Part shown: one piece after another, positions 17,923 through 27,400 of the stretch
Position numbering within the stretch: position 1 is the first letter of the stretch
Layout of the letters: every line of letters starts with the position of its first letter
NCBI GenBank assembly: GCA_003427395.1
Contig: BFEA01000341.1
Coordinates: forward strand, 15,513 to 44,309
Origin: Chara braunii
Lineage: Eukaryota; Streptophyta; Charophyceae; Charales; Characeae
DNA length: 28,797 bases
Reading direction: 5' to 3'
The notes under the pieces: model-generated
What the model saw: the letters and a program-made list of their open reading frames with translations, nothing else
Database searches by the model: none
What the model was told of the DNA's origin: nothing
Position numbers and translations under genes: made by a program

Positions 17923-17959
17923 CGTGTCGGGCTCCGATACCAACCTCACGCCCGACACG
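17923..17959 (-). promoter_or_regulatory. Primer-binding site, tRNA-iMet type, inside a 10-bp inverted repeat
   Basis: Minus-strand TGGTATCGGAGC (17942 to 17931) differs by one base from TGGTATCAGAGC, the classical plant site complementary to initiator tRNA-Met. It lies 31 bases before the gag ATG. It is enclosed by CGTGTCGGGC (17923-17932) and GCCCGACACG (17950-17959), so the primer site sits mostly in the loop of a strong potential hairpin. An LTR would be expected to end near 17943, but no repeated LTR copy could be recognised beyond it. Confidence 0.65.
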
Positions 17960-18895
17960 ACTTCCTGATCGAAGTGGGATGTGGGCCTGGAAGTGCGAAA
18001 AAGGGTGTGCCAAGGATTTTTGGGAAAGCGGGGGTGGAGTCCCAGGTCGGAACTGAGATCTCTTGTGGCAAGGTTTCAGGGGCATAGATGCAATAAGACT
18101 AAGGGCGGGGTACTTTTGGTCTGATGGCGGTCGATGTTGTGCAACTTAAGGCAGATGGCATGTGCGGTGCATCAGAGGCCGTCCGATCCGTCTGTTTTAG
18201 TGACGACGGTTCGAGAGAGGCTCGTGAGGGTTGTGGCTCCTAGAAGTCGGACCTTCGGGTACAGACACGTGGCGTCTGTCACCGCGTGTTATGGTTAGGC
18301 TCCGTAGCTCCCGGAGTTCGGCGGTGTCCGTGTCGTCTGCAGTTTTTGCACGGCGTGCGGGGCCAATACGGGGCGATGGAATTCCACGATACCACCGTGA
18401 GTTGGTGATACGGGAGGAGGAGATGGAAGGGAGGGAAATTAGTAGTGATAACGACGAAGCCGGGGGTTATGAAGTATTGCGTGTTGTACGTAGTTGGGTA
18501 ATCGGGGCACCTCGGATTGTTGGTTACGGCACAACGAAACTCCCTGGAGCACAATCGGTTCTCGGTTAGGCAGAAAAATTTCGGACGTCTCTGCCTAAGT
18601 TATTCTCTTACCCAAGGGTCGAAGTACTCTGAGTCCCATGAGTCTGACATCTTATCATAGCGCAATGAAAGCCTTCCACACGCATCCAACTGGCAAGGGG
18701 ATTTCTCAATGGAAATTCCTATCTGTTTAGGTGCGTGAAGGAGGGAAAATTCCCGCCTATCCGATTCGTCAATGGCCGTGAATCGGCGCGCGTGGATACG
18801 TGTAAGCTGCATAGATCAGATCGCGCTTACACTGGTACGTAGCCCGCGAGGTATTCGCTTGTTTCTGGGAAAAAAAAAGTATAATTCCTCATGCA
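17960..18895. other. Possible 5' LTR or leader of the minus-strand element, not resolved
   Basis: Given the primer site at 17931-17942, a minus-strand 5' LTR should lie here, but I could not match it to any other LTR in the window. CCTAGAAGTCGGACCTT at 18239-18255 repeats a segment at 2119-2135. Open frames show no domain. Confidence 0.35.
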
Positions 18896-20680
18896 AAATC
18901 GCCATGTGTCACGGATAACTACCCAATCATCTAATCACTTAGTGATCCCGCAAGCAACCATTCCCGAGCATGCAAGGTGTCATTATACATCAGACGTCAA
19001 AATTTCTACTATGCTTAAGGGTGTATCAAAATGGCAGGCAAAGACAATGACCAGACAAAAAAACGACAGACATAACATTCATTCATCTAGTTATTTGACA
19101 AACACGCAATAGCCGAAATCAAGATCAATCGCAAACAAATGTGGGCTGAAACCGAGGCAAAGATTCCGAAAACAAAAGAAAACGGGCAAGTCACCCTGAG
19201 CCGATATCAAAATTTATATACAAAAGCAAAGAGGTAGACAAGACAAAAAAAATTGCAAATCCGCGTCCATCAACCTCAGCTCCCTCTTCCTCTCTCTCTC
19301 TCTCCGATGCGGACAGTCCGTCGTCACGCACCAACCCGCGAAGTCGTCACCCAGCTTAGTCCTCCTGCACCCGTCAGGTTCACCCGCGCGCTACAGTCCG
19401 TCGCAGCCCCACACGTCAACCCCGCGCATTCGGCACCGGCTCGTCGGGTCGCCCGACTCCCACTTCAACTCACCTCTTACTTCGCTCGTGAGCCGACCCT
19501 CACTGATCGCGCTACCTCGAGCTTCCAACAGCTGGTTAAGAGAGCTACTTAATCACGCAACCGGAATTTATAGCGTGCATGCATGCGCGAAGAACACGGA
19601 ATTGCAAGGACTTAGAAAGGAGATTAGGAGAGGGAGCGCCTACGTTCTGCATGGCCAGACCGCGGCGTAGGGGACATAGCCACTCTCTACGCATCGATCT
19701 GATCATGCAGGCCGCGGGCTGACTAGACACAGCAAAAAGGAAGGAGAGAGCGGGAAAGACGAAGCTCAAAAAGAAAGATACAGTTACAATGGCGCCCGCC
19801 CAAAATTACAGTTACTTGCAAGATTAAGGGCGCCGACTAATCAGAGCTCCGTTGCAGCCGCAAAAAGAAGCGCGCAAGCAGAAGGCATTGCGCGGCAAAA
19901 TAAATCCCAAATTCGAAATTCCTAAATTTCTAACTAATGCAAAAAAGAAGTACAAATTCAGAAAAGAAAATCCGAAGTTCCGAGAGTCGTCAGGGTTCGA
20001 CAAGATTCAAAAGGAAAAAGAAAATTCGAAAAGAACGAAGTAAAACTCCCGCGCGATCTTCGCGCCTAAAATCCGACAACAGAATAGGAAATAAGTGACG
20101 TCAACCATTACTAATTGCGCCTTGTCGGCGCGACAGCCACTCAATCGGCCATCTCGGGACTTGCCCGGCCCTGAACCCAGCCATCCGAAAAGAAGCGACG
20201 TAAAAAAAGACGAAAAAGCGAGGACATCAATGCAATTTCCCTTCGATCCCAATCTCCCGTAATTGGTCCAACCTTCCCATCTTAGGACCCCTCATTGTCA
20301 TCGCACAAAAAATCGCGCGGAACATAAATTGGTTCGTCACAGGGCAACCATTTCTAGTTGTGACAAGACACGTTTCCTTCCCATTTTTCCTCTTTTTCTC
20401 GTTCTTTCGTTTTTTTTTTGGGTGGGGGGGTAACTTCGGTGCAGTCATGAAAATAGTTTGAAAATGCAGTTCAGGCAATCCAGCGAACACAACACACCCC
20501 CGCGTGACCCCACCTGTCTCGAAACCTAGGATATATAAATTCACCATTACTAACCCTTTTGCCTCAAGTGCATTTTCAAACTCAAACCCTGACTGCGCCG
20601 TAGTTTTCTCTTTTTTTTTTCCCATTCGTTCGCCTTTTTTCGGCACCTTATTACGATCAGATGCATCTGGCAAAGATTCA
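18896..20680. other. A-rich then T-rich sequence, no gene supported
   Basis: Several A-runs and K-rich short frames (for example 19852-20043) reflect base composition. A short CT microsatellite lies at about 19290-19305. From 20390 to 20640 the plus strand has several T-runs and a G-run. No RNA gene or protein family recognised. Confidence 0.45.
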
Positions 20681-21104
20681 GGGTCTCGCTCCACTACTGT
20701 CCACTGTACAATTTTTCGGACAGTTGGTGGACAGTTGTCAGAGCGGAAAATTGTACAGCGGACAGTGGAAAATGCGACATCGCTCCACTTACTGTCCGCT
20801 GTCCACCTCTCAAATTCGTGGCTTCACTACCAGACACAGTGATAGCACTGCAAGACAGGACGTCCATAGGGTTTTGTCCGCCCAAACTCCAGGTGCACTC
20901 TCCAAATTTGGGTCCTCAGGGTGAGTCCCTTGAAGGACTTTCCGCGTAACGAATTTTGCAGGCTGGGAGCTGTATATTAACGGACAGTAGATTTTCGACG
21001 GGGTTTCTAAAAATTGTCCAAGCCATTTTGCACATGTACACTGGACAGTAAGTGGAGCTACGACCGTCTGTTTTTGTACAGTGGACAGTAGTGGAGCGAG
21101 ACCC
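20681..21104. mobile_element. MITE 1, 424 bp, with 31-bp perfect terminal inverted repeats
   Basis: The left end GGGTCTCGCTCCACTACTGT continues to 20711 and is exactly complementary to 21074-21104. TCA flanks both ends (20678-20680, 21105-21107), a 3-bp target duplication. A second perfect inverted pair lies inside (GCTCCACTTACTGTCC at 20782-20797 and its complement at 21043-21058). An inverted copy of the terminal motif lies at about 20748-20772. Such repeated subterminal motifs are typical transposase-binding sites. GGG ends and a 3-bp duplication resemble PIF/Harbinger-type elements, although that family usually duplicates TTA or TAA. No transposase is encoded. Confidence 0.85.
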
Positions 21105-21117
21105 TCACTCTCGTTTC

Positions 21118-21239
21118 GGGCGTCACTCCACTATTCTCGACATGCACAAAAGACAAAAATCGTTGCGGTGTACCTTTCGATGTTCTAGCAGAAGATGCAC
21201 TCTCATTTTGCGCATTTAGAGAGTAGTGGAGCGAGACCC
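21118..21239. mobile_element. MITE 2, about 122 bp, degenerate relative of MITE 1
   Basis: The right end GTAGTGGAGCGAGACCC (ending 21239) is the MITE 1 terminus. The left end starting at 21118 matches its complement at 17 of 21 positions (GGGCGTCACTCCACTATT...), and similarity continues inward for about 18 more bases. Flanks (TTC and TAT) do not match, so the target duplication is lost or the boundary is off. Confidence 0.6.
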
Positions 21240-21425
21240 TATATATGGTTGTACGGAATAACGAATTGGCGCTTTCTCCTGAAACTCACAGCTACCCCGC
21301 ACAGCGCCTGCCAGATGTCCCCAATCTTGACCCTTTTCCCAAACGGGAAACCCCAGACGACGCCCTCCACAACGGGCCCCGCCTGCCATTAAGCAGGCAC
21401 ACGACTGTTTCACGAACCACTCTTA

Positions 21426-21835
21426 GGGCATACTCACACGGGGACCTACAATCCCAAAATCCCCCCAAAAAGGGGAAAAGGCCGGTCACACGGATCTACC
21501 AAATTCGCAAATGTACTATTCCAGTGCCCATTTGTCAGCGGCCTGGGACGCCGTGGGGGCAAGGGATTTTGCGGTCACCTCCCGCAAATGCCCTATTTCA
21601 TTTTTTGCATTTTCTTCGAAAATTGGCAAAAATACGTTCAGAAAAGTTTTTGCACAATTTGTGGATGGCGGCGTGTGACCTGCCAAGTACCAAATCCCCA
21701 TTTCTCCAGACGGCCTTGACCTTGTCCCATCTGAAAAGGTACTGCAGTGTGACGTGAACCATGCCCAAAACCTCAAATCGGCCCTTCCCAAATCCGCATA
21801 TTTTGCGGATTTGGGGTCGTCGTGTGAGTATGCCC
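21426..21835. mobile_element. MITE 3, 410 bp, different terminal repeat
   Basis: GGGCATACTCACACG (21426-21440) is exactly complementary to 21821-21835, with imperfect extension for another 15 or so bases. The flanks are TTA (left) and TCA (right), a possible decayed 3-bp duplication. Close to the right end, CCCAAATCCGC (21787-21797) and GCGGATTTGGG (21805-21815) form a perfect 11-bp hairpin. No coding capacity. A PIF/Harbinger-like origin is inferred only from end type and flank length. Confidence 0.75.
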
Positions 21836-22198
21836 TCACTCGTACCACGCATGCGGCCATCCCTTGCATTTTCCAACACCCCGAAATCGACCCTCCCCGC
21901 ATCATTGTACCTCACGGCGTTGCCCTAAATTGCAAAGTCCGCTAAACGGCAAAACGCAACTCATACAAACGCAACCTAAAGGGCTGCAAATTGATACAAC
22001 TTCAGGGGCTTTACTTATTTCTTTTTCGTGTTTCCTAGATGTCCCACAAAGGTCATTACTTCCCTGCTAGTGGGACTGTGTCCCCGCAAAATGCGCAGTC
22101 TCCAAAAAAAGTAAAAAGAAATGGGCACCACTTTTTATCAAGCCCAGTAATATGGGTGGGAGGTGTGGGGAGGCCAAAACCAGTACTGGCCGGTAATC
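21836..22198. other. No gene recognised
   Basis: The palindrome CCAGTACTGG (22180-22189), flanked by GGCCA and TGGCC, lies just before the T-run at 22199. Nothing else could be assigned. Confidence 0.45.
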
Positions 22199-22292
22199 TT
22201 TTTTTTTTCTTCTTTCCAATCTTTCATCATCTTTCAATATCTTTCATCATCTTTCAATATCTCTCAATATCTTTCAATATCTTTCAATTCAC
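22199..22292. repeat. T-run followed by ATCTTTCAAT-type tandem repeats
   Basis: Ten T (22199-22208) are followed by repeats of ATCTTTCA(A/T) at about 11-12 base spacing to about 22292. On the minus strand this reads as GATTGAAAG-type repeats ending in a poly-A run, which fits the 3' tail of a SINE whose tRNA-like head lies at 22644-22705. Confidence 0.65.
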
Positions 22293-22643
22293 CTTCACTA
22301 CCTACCTACCACTACTCTCAAGGCTTATACAGGGGACTTCTGCGAACATAGCTTTGTTGTCACCCTCCAGCCATCAGAGGGGATGCACGTTCCCCCCCGC
22401 CCCAACCGTGGCGGGCAAGGACGGGGTGAGGGTATAGCCGAGCATTTTGCCAGTAGCTGCGCCTCCCTTTTCATCGTCCCCCACCCCCCACCTAATAACA
22501 GCAGTGTCTAAGGTCAACACTCTCCCACACACCACACTCAACCCACTCACACCCGCACTCACACCCGTGTTGGCCAAGGACCCTACTAATATCGACCAGA
22601 GGTATCAAGCGGACTATCACCACCGGTTGGCACCAAGTACGCT

Positions 22644-22705
22644 TTCTTCTGGGGCTCGAACCCACAACTTCCTGAATGCCACTAACCAACTCAGCTAGGC
22701 CGCTG
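22644..22705 (-). promoter_or_regulatory. tRNA-like pol III promoter (A box and B box)
   Basis: Minus-strand TAGCTGAGTTGG (22697 to 22686) fits the pol III A-box consensus, and GTTCGAGCC (22661 to 22653) fits the B box. The T arm can form four of five pairs. The boxes start 36 bases apart, about eight fewer than in a normal tRNA. The anticodon arm is missing and the would-be acceptor arms do not pair. This is not a working tRNA gene. Confidence 0.75.
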
Positions 22706-22843
22706 GATTCATTGACGGTAATATTGGTTGTCTATTCTTTTTTTTTCCGTTTCTTTTTTTCCGATTCCCCTCAGAAGGCCCCTACCACCCTTCCTCTCCT
22801 CAATCTCCCCGGCGAGGCCCCATCGCCCCCTGTCCTACCCTGG

Positions 22844-22866
22844 AGAGAGAGCGAGAGAGCGAGAGA

Positions 22867-22956
<90 letters not shown>
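22844..22956. repeat. CA / GA compound microsatellite
   Basis: GAGA-rich start, then (CA)n at about 22869-22904 and (GA)n to about 22955. It lies about 360 bases before the GT37 start codon. Open frames through it are artefacts of the repeat. Confidence 0.95.
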
Positions 22957-22957
<1 letters not shown>

Positions 22958-23040
22958 ACCCACCTGAGACCACCACCCATCACCATGCTGGCAGGGTGAC
23001 CTGACCAGACAGCGGTGGCAGGAACCCGGGCTGAGATTTT

Positions 23041-23203
23041 TACACCCCCTACTCAGAGACTTACGGGTACTCTACACTCCATCCCTCGTTCTCACACACA
23101 CAGACACAGACACCCCCTGCTNTACACCCCCTACTCAGAGACTTACGGGTACTCTACACTCCATCCCTCGTTCTCACACACACAGACACAGACACCCCCT
23201 GCT
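23041..23203. repeat. 81-bp exact duplication flanking a single N
   Basis: 23041-23121 is repeated base for base at 23123-23203, with one N at 23122 between them. A third partial copy of the motif CTCAGAGACTTACGGGTAC continues at about 23203-23221. An exact repeat meeting at a lone N suggests that two contig ends covering the same sequence were joined. Confidence 0.85.
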
Positions 23204-23314
23204 CAGAGACTTACGGGTACCCTCTCTCCATCACTCATCGCTCTTCCACGACACGGCTTCATCCCAAACGATGCATCATCAGCGAGCCTGATGCGCTTCA
23301 ACTGAAAGAGAAAG

Positions 23315-26227
23315 ATGAACATGACGCGCTCAATCCCCACTTCGGGGAATGGTGCGCTGCCTGGGCTAACAGTTTCCGATACCAGCAGAAGCATAAGCAA
23401 CGGCCGGTCTCTCGGTGGGAAAAGCTGGCTCGCCTCTGCGCGCTGGGCTCGCCGTTCAGAAGACGGAGAGGGAGATAGCGTCATCGATCGCGTTGCTGGT
23501 GCAATAAACGTCCACGCCTCTGGTATCTGCAAATCCCCATCAGCGGTGATTAGGGGCTTTGCAGCGCTCATCTTTGTCCTGCTTGCATTACAGCTTTGCA
23601 CCAGCCCTACGCTGCCTCCATTTTTCTCTTTCTCTAGCACTTCATTAACAACATCAGCAGCAATAGCAGGAGTAGGAGGAGGAGGAGAAGGGGAGGGGGG
23701 GGGAGAAGGAACTGGAACTGGATCTCAGGCGGCCGCCGTGGACCTCAGCTATGATGATATACGTGCGGATGAGAGAGTGCCACGTGGCTGCAGGAGCCGA
23801 TTAGAATTGAAAGGTTATCGGGATGGCGAGCACAGACGCCGCTACAGACGTCCTGACGACGGCTCGTTGGAGTTACAGGGAGGGGGGGGAAGAAATGCCG
23901 GCGACGTCCGACCGCCCCCGATGTCCGGCGCGTTGCAGGAGCGCTTGCGCGCTTATGCCGCGCGGCATCGCGAATGCGCCGGCAGCATCGAGATGGGCTT
24001 GCAGAGGCGCAACCTGACAGCACTATACTACCACGATGTGGACGACTCTCAGTACCGCACGAATCGTTCGTCTCACAATAGTGATGATTCCGATGTCAAT
24101 GAAAAGACACCGACGATGACGTGGAAGCTACAGGCAGGTCCGACAGGGCGTGCCACGTCGGATGCGCAGGCGGGGGGGATGTCCATGGCCATGGATAATG
24201 ATCGTTCCAGCGACTCTTGTCGGTACCTCGTATGGGTGACACGTGTTCATCACGGATTGGGCAACAGATTGCTGTCCTTGGTATCAGCATTTGTGTATTC
24301 ATTGTTGACGGATCGAGTGCTCGTCTTAGATCCCAGCGGCGGGCTGGAGGATCTTCTGTGCGAGCCCTTCCTTGGCTCCAGCTGGCATTTGCCGGCCGAT
24401 TTCCCCGTCGACCGTGCTGTCAAGGACGCCGTTGATTTCGGCTTTCAGCAGGAGGAGGAGGAGGAAGAGGAGGAGGAGGAGGGGGACGAGCTTGCAGGCG
24501 CTGCACCATTTGCCCAGCGGATTGGCGGCGGGAAACGTGCCTCTGTTTCTAGGACTGGTGCTTGGCGCGCTGTTCGGTCGCATCTGAACGCCTCCGTACA
24601 CGACGGTTCGGGCTCCATTTGGCGCTTTTTCTGCGAATCTGATCAGGCTAGGTTCGGCAAGGTGCGGTGGCATTTCTTCCTGAGCAATCAATATCTGATT
24701 CCAGGTTTGCTAATGATTCCCAGCTATCGTGCGCAGCTGGAGCGGTGGTTTCCGGGAGAGCTAATGGGGAGTTGGATGTTCTCTCAGCTGGGGGGGTACC
24801 TGCTTCTACCCCGAGATGACCTCTGGGAGGATATCAAGAACAGATACGAGTGCCACATGGCAGGTGCTCACAAGATCATTGGAATGCAGGTGCGCACGTT
24901 CGGCGCCGGATATGATACCAAACTCCATGGACGCATAGCTCAATGTCTGTTCAAGCAGCGGATCTTGCCTCTTCCGAACGAGATCGTCGAGCAAGAGGAA
25001 GAAGAAAACACCCCGCGATCTGAGTCACCAACAAATCTGACGGCGTTGGTGGACCGGATGGTAGCCAAAGCGTTGGCTGAAGTCGGGGAAAAAGGAGGAG
25101 CCGATGATGCCGGCTTGTCGGCTTCGCAGCATACGTCATCGTCGTCGATGGAACAAGGTCGGGGAGCAGCAGCAGCAGAAGGAGGAGGAGGAGGAGGAGG
25201 AGGTGGAGGAGGAGGAGGGAGTATGACGGCGAGCAGTAGTTCGCCTTTGCTAATGCAGGCAGGATCGGATGGCGGGTTGTTCGCGTTCTCGTCTTCAACA
25301 GTCCGAGTAGGGGTCGGAAGAAGAAGAGGAGAAGCCGGAGGAGGAGGAGGAGGAGGAGGAGGAGGAGGAGGAGGAGGGACGGCGGTGGAAGTAGAAGTAG
25401 ACGGGAGCAGATCGTCGCCTTTTGTGATGACTTCAGCGAAAATGCACCCGAACGGGGAGGAGACGGCGGAGGCGGGGTCGTTGAAGACAAGGAGAGAAAA
25501 CGAAGGTGATGGAGTTGGTGGTGATGTGCAGAACGGCGAGGCGGGAGCAGCGAAATGGGGAAGGAGGAATGGCCTCCTTTCTGAGCACAAGGAAGGCGCT
25601 CCATGCAATGGCTATGGTGACAACGACGATGGTGGTGGTGATGGCATTGATTGCAATGGAGGGGTGTTAATCTTGCTGACTTGTTTGTATGGTGGCTATC
25701 GGGACATGCTGGAACAGATGTTCCGCAATGAGAGCGTGACGATTCCAGAGGGTGGAAACTTGACAGTGAAGACATACCAACCGAGTGTTGAAGGGACGCA
25801 ACTGAACAATAGCACATACCAGAATCGGAAGGCACTGGTAGAGATGTGGTTGCTGAGCCTCAGCGACCAGCTTGTGATCACCGAGAAATCGACGTTTGGA
25901 TATGTTGCGCAGGGTTTGAGAGGAGGGGGGCGTCCTATGTATATGATGAGTTTGTCGTTCAAAGGATCAGGGCACAAGAAGAATTGTGCGCTTGCGCCGA
26001 GAGGCGACGTCTGCCAAGCATTCCCGCCCAATCTGACTCAGCTAAGGAGGGGATGCCCACGTGGCAGTGAGGGTCGGAGGAAGAAGTGGAACAGGGAGCG
26101 GAGAGAGAGGAGTAGCAGCAGTAGTGCCACCATGCTCTCCTCTGCGCTCCCAGATGCAGATCGTTTCTTGGGACGACACCTTGGGAAATGTCTGGATAGA
26201 AAAATAGGACTTCAACTCGTATTGTGA
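23315..26227 (+). CDS. GT37-family fucosyltransferase (xyloglucan alpha-1,2-fucosyltransferase-like)
   Basis: Predicted 970-residue Golgi type II membrane protein. Plant GT37 enzymes transfer L-fucose from GDP-fucose to galactose on xyloglucan or arabinogalactan chains. The first ATG follows an in-frame stop (TGA) about 15 bases upstream. It is chosen because only it, or Met3, lies before the single membrane anchor at residues 77-95. Family signs: LRAYAARHRECAG before the catalytic domain, CRYLVWV at 302-308, HGLGNRLLSL at 313-322 followed by LLTDRVLVLDP, a CEPFLGSSW motif, IIGMQVRTF around residues 521-529 with Arg527 in the donor-site position, LLTCLYGGY at 787-795, STFGYVAQGL at 859-868, and a C-terminal GLQLVL. 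The length is far above the usual 500-600 residues. The excess includes a long N-terminal part, E380-390, and an insert of about 230 residues (roughly 545-783) holding polyglycine runs at 623-635 and 675-688. Several N-x-S/T sites fit a luminal domain. No intron is needed. The acceptor cannot be read from sequence. Confidence 0.93.
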   Translation: MNMTRSIPTSGNGALPGLTVSDTSRSISNGRSLGGKSWLASARWARRSEDGEGDSVIDRVAGAINVHASGICKSPSAVIRGFAALIFVLLALQLCTSPTLPPFFSFSSTSLTTSAAIAGVGGGGEGEGGGEGTGTGSQAAAVDLSYDDIRADERVPRGCRSRLELKGYRDGEHRRRYRRPDDGSLELQGGGGRNAGDVRPPPMSGALQERLRAYAARHRECAGSIEMGLQRRNLTALYYHDVDDSQYRTNRSSHNSDDSDVNEKTPTMTWKLQAGPTGRATSDAQAGGMSMAMDNDRSSDSCRYLVWVTRVHHGLGNRLLSLVSAFVYSLLTDRVLVLDPSGGLEDLLCEPFLGSSWHLPADFPVDRAVKDAVDFGFQQEEEEEEEEEEGDELAGAAPFAQRIGGGKRASVSRTGAWRAVRSHLNASVHDGSGSIWRFFCESDQARFGKVRWHFFLSNQYLIPGLLMIPSYRAQLERWFPGELMGSWMFSQLGGYLLLPRDDLWEDIKNRYECHMAGAHKIIGMQVRTFGAGYDTKLHGRIAQCLFKQRILPLPNEIVEQEEEENTPRSESPTNLTALVDRMVAKALAEVGEKGGADDAGLSASQHTSSSSMEQGRGAAAAEGGGGGGGGGGGGGSMTASSSSPLLMQAGSDGGLFAFSSSTVRVGVGRRRGEAGGGGGGGGGGGGGGTAVEVEVDGSRSSPFVMTSAKMHPNGEETAEAGSLKTRRENEGDGVGGDVQNGEAGAAKWGRRNGLLSEHKEGAPCNGYGDNDDGGGDGIDCNGGVLILLTCLYGGYRDMLEQMFRNESVTIPEGGNLTVKTYQPSVEGTQLNNSTYQNRKALVEMWLLSLSDQLVITEKSTFGYVAQGLRGGGRPMYMMSLSFKGSGHKKNCALAPRGDVCQAFPPNLTQLRRGCPRGSEGRRKKWNRERRERSSSSSATMLSSALPDADRFLGRHLGKCLDRKIGLQLVL

Positions 26228-26526
26228 CAACGTCGACGGGCAGAATTGACTAAGTCCCATTTTTTTAAATTGAAATTTAACCAAGTCTCTCCATGGTATT
26301 GAAATTGAGTGATTGACCCATGGTGATGCGATCTGTCTATTTTGGTTGGTGGGCTCGGTTATGAAGCCTATACACACGGACAAGGTCACACAAGCAAGGT
26401 GAGCATCAGATCTAGTGAGAGACCGACAGCTCAGCTCCGGACGACCTGAAAATGCGTACGTACATTCCATTGGCACGCACACATGTATAAATCCACTTTT
26501 AGTTGATAGCTCTCATTAAAACTGTG
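26228..26526. other. GT37 3' flank
   Basis: Probable 3' untranslated and intergenic sequence. No canonical AATAAA was seen close to the stop, which is common in streptophytes. Confidence 0.5.
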
Positions 26527-26592
<66 letters not shown>

Positions 26593-26593
26593 N

Positions 26594-26667
<74 letters not shown>
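26527..26667. repeat. CA / GA compound microsatellite with a single N
   Basis: A TATATACACA start, (CA)n to 26592, N at 26593, (GA)n to 26667. The structure matches the microsatellite on the 5' side of the GT37 gene. The N lies exactly at the CA to GA switch, so true repeat length is unknown. Confidence 0.95.
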
Positions 26668-26670
<3 letters not shown>

Positions 26671-27400
26671 GGTTGCACGGTGTGCAACGCTGATGAGTTC
26701 GTGCAGACGAGGTGGCGTTTTTGCGGCCTATGCTGCATTAATGACTCCAGTGCAAGGGATGTGAGCGAGAGCGATAGACAGAATTCCAAATTGCAAAATC
26801 ACGAAGTAGCCCAGGTAGTCATGTACCAAGCACAGAGAGAGCACAATGCACCAAGAGAGCATCCAAATAAGAGCAATACAATGAACTCGAATGTCAATGC
26901 TGACGCTTTCTGGCCACACCATCATAGTATCCAATGTCGCTCCTACGGTCTGGCGCCCAGCGCCCAGCCTACACTGCTCAGCCTACCTAACCTATCTACG
27001 TTCATACAACAGGAGCACATTGAAGCTGAAGACCAATGTACGTGACGTCATCACCAATGCAGACCGCCAGCATACACCAGGTACGTTCTCTCTCCTCCCC
27101 TCATCAGACCTTGTCTCCCCTCTGCATGCGCCTCCTACCCGAAGATCAACATCACCATCACCACGCCTGCGCCCCAGCAGCCTGGCTATGGCCCCGTGCG
27201 CCCGCTGCCTCAGCAGTGCACGTCTCAGCTCAGTGGCCATGCGGGCATCTGCCCCGCAGCTTAGCACAGCTGCTCGTCCGCTAATGCAGCAGCGTGGCCA
27301 CATTGCCCAGTAAGGTCAGAATGCCGTGCCCGTGGGCTCTCACTTTCCTATATGGAAAGTGTGCCCTGGTCCTGGCTGTTCTGGGCCTGTCGTGTAGGGG
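26668..27400. other. No gene recognised; hairpin at 26672-26688
   Basis: GTTGCAC (26672-26678), loop GGT, GTGCAAC (26682-26688) is a perfect 7-bp hairpin next to the microsatellite. Open frames on both strands (27036-27284, 26992-27303) lack domains. Confidence 0.45.

Larger units (their letters stand above)
22199..22710 (-). mobile_element. Candidate tRNA-derived SINE
   Basis: Minus-strand order: a tRNA-like head (22705-22644), an unrelated body of about 350 bases, then short tandem repeats and poly-A (22292-22199). This is the layout of tRNA-derived SINEs. I found no target duplication, so body boundaries are provisional. Confidence 0.5.

Noticed and set aside
20681-21239. One larger transposon from 20681 to 21239 using the outermost GGG and CCC ends
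   Set aside because: Flanks do not form a duplication (TCA against TAT), while the inner end at 21104 gives a perfect TCA duplication and a 31-bp terminal repeat.
22644-22705. Functional tRNA gene on the minus strand
   Set aside because: The anticodon arm is missing, the acceptor arms do not pair and the A-to-B box distance is too short.
22676-22999. Open frames rich in TH and RE dipeptides at 22676-22999 and 26503-27045
   Set aside because: Translations of CA and GA microsatellites.
24951-25835. 294-residue minus-strand open frame with leucine and proline runs
   Set aside because: Antisense shadow of the GT37 gene. The runs are complements of GGA and GAG microsatellite codons.
26672-26715. 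Hammerhead ribozyme-like core: hairpin GTTGCAC/GTGCAAC, then CTGATGAG, a short imperfect stem and CGAGG
   Set aside because: The essential GAAA is GAGG here, stem II is imperfect, and no stem III partner is present in the GA repeat upstream. Probably chance, at most a decayed copy.
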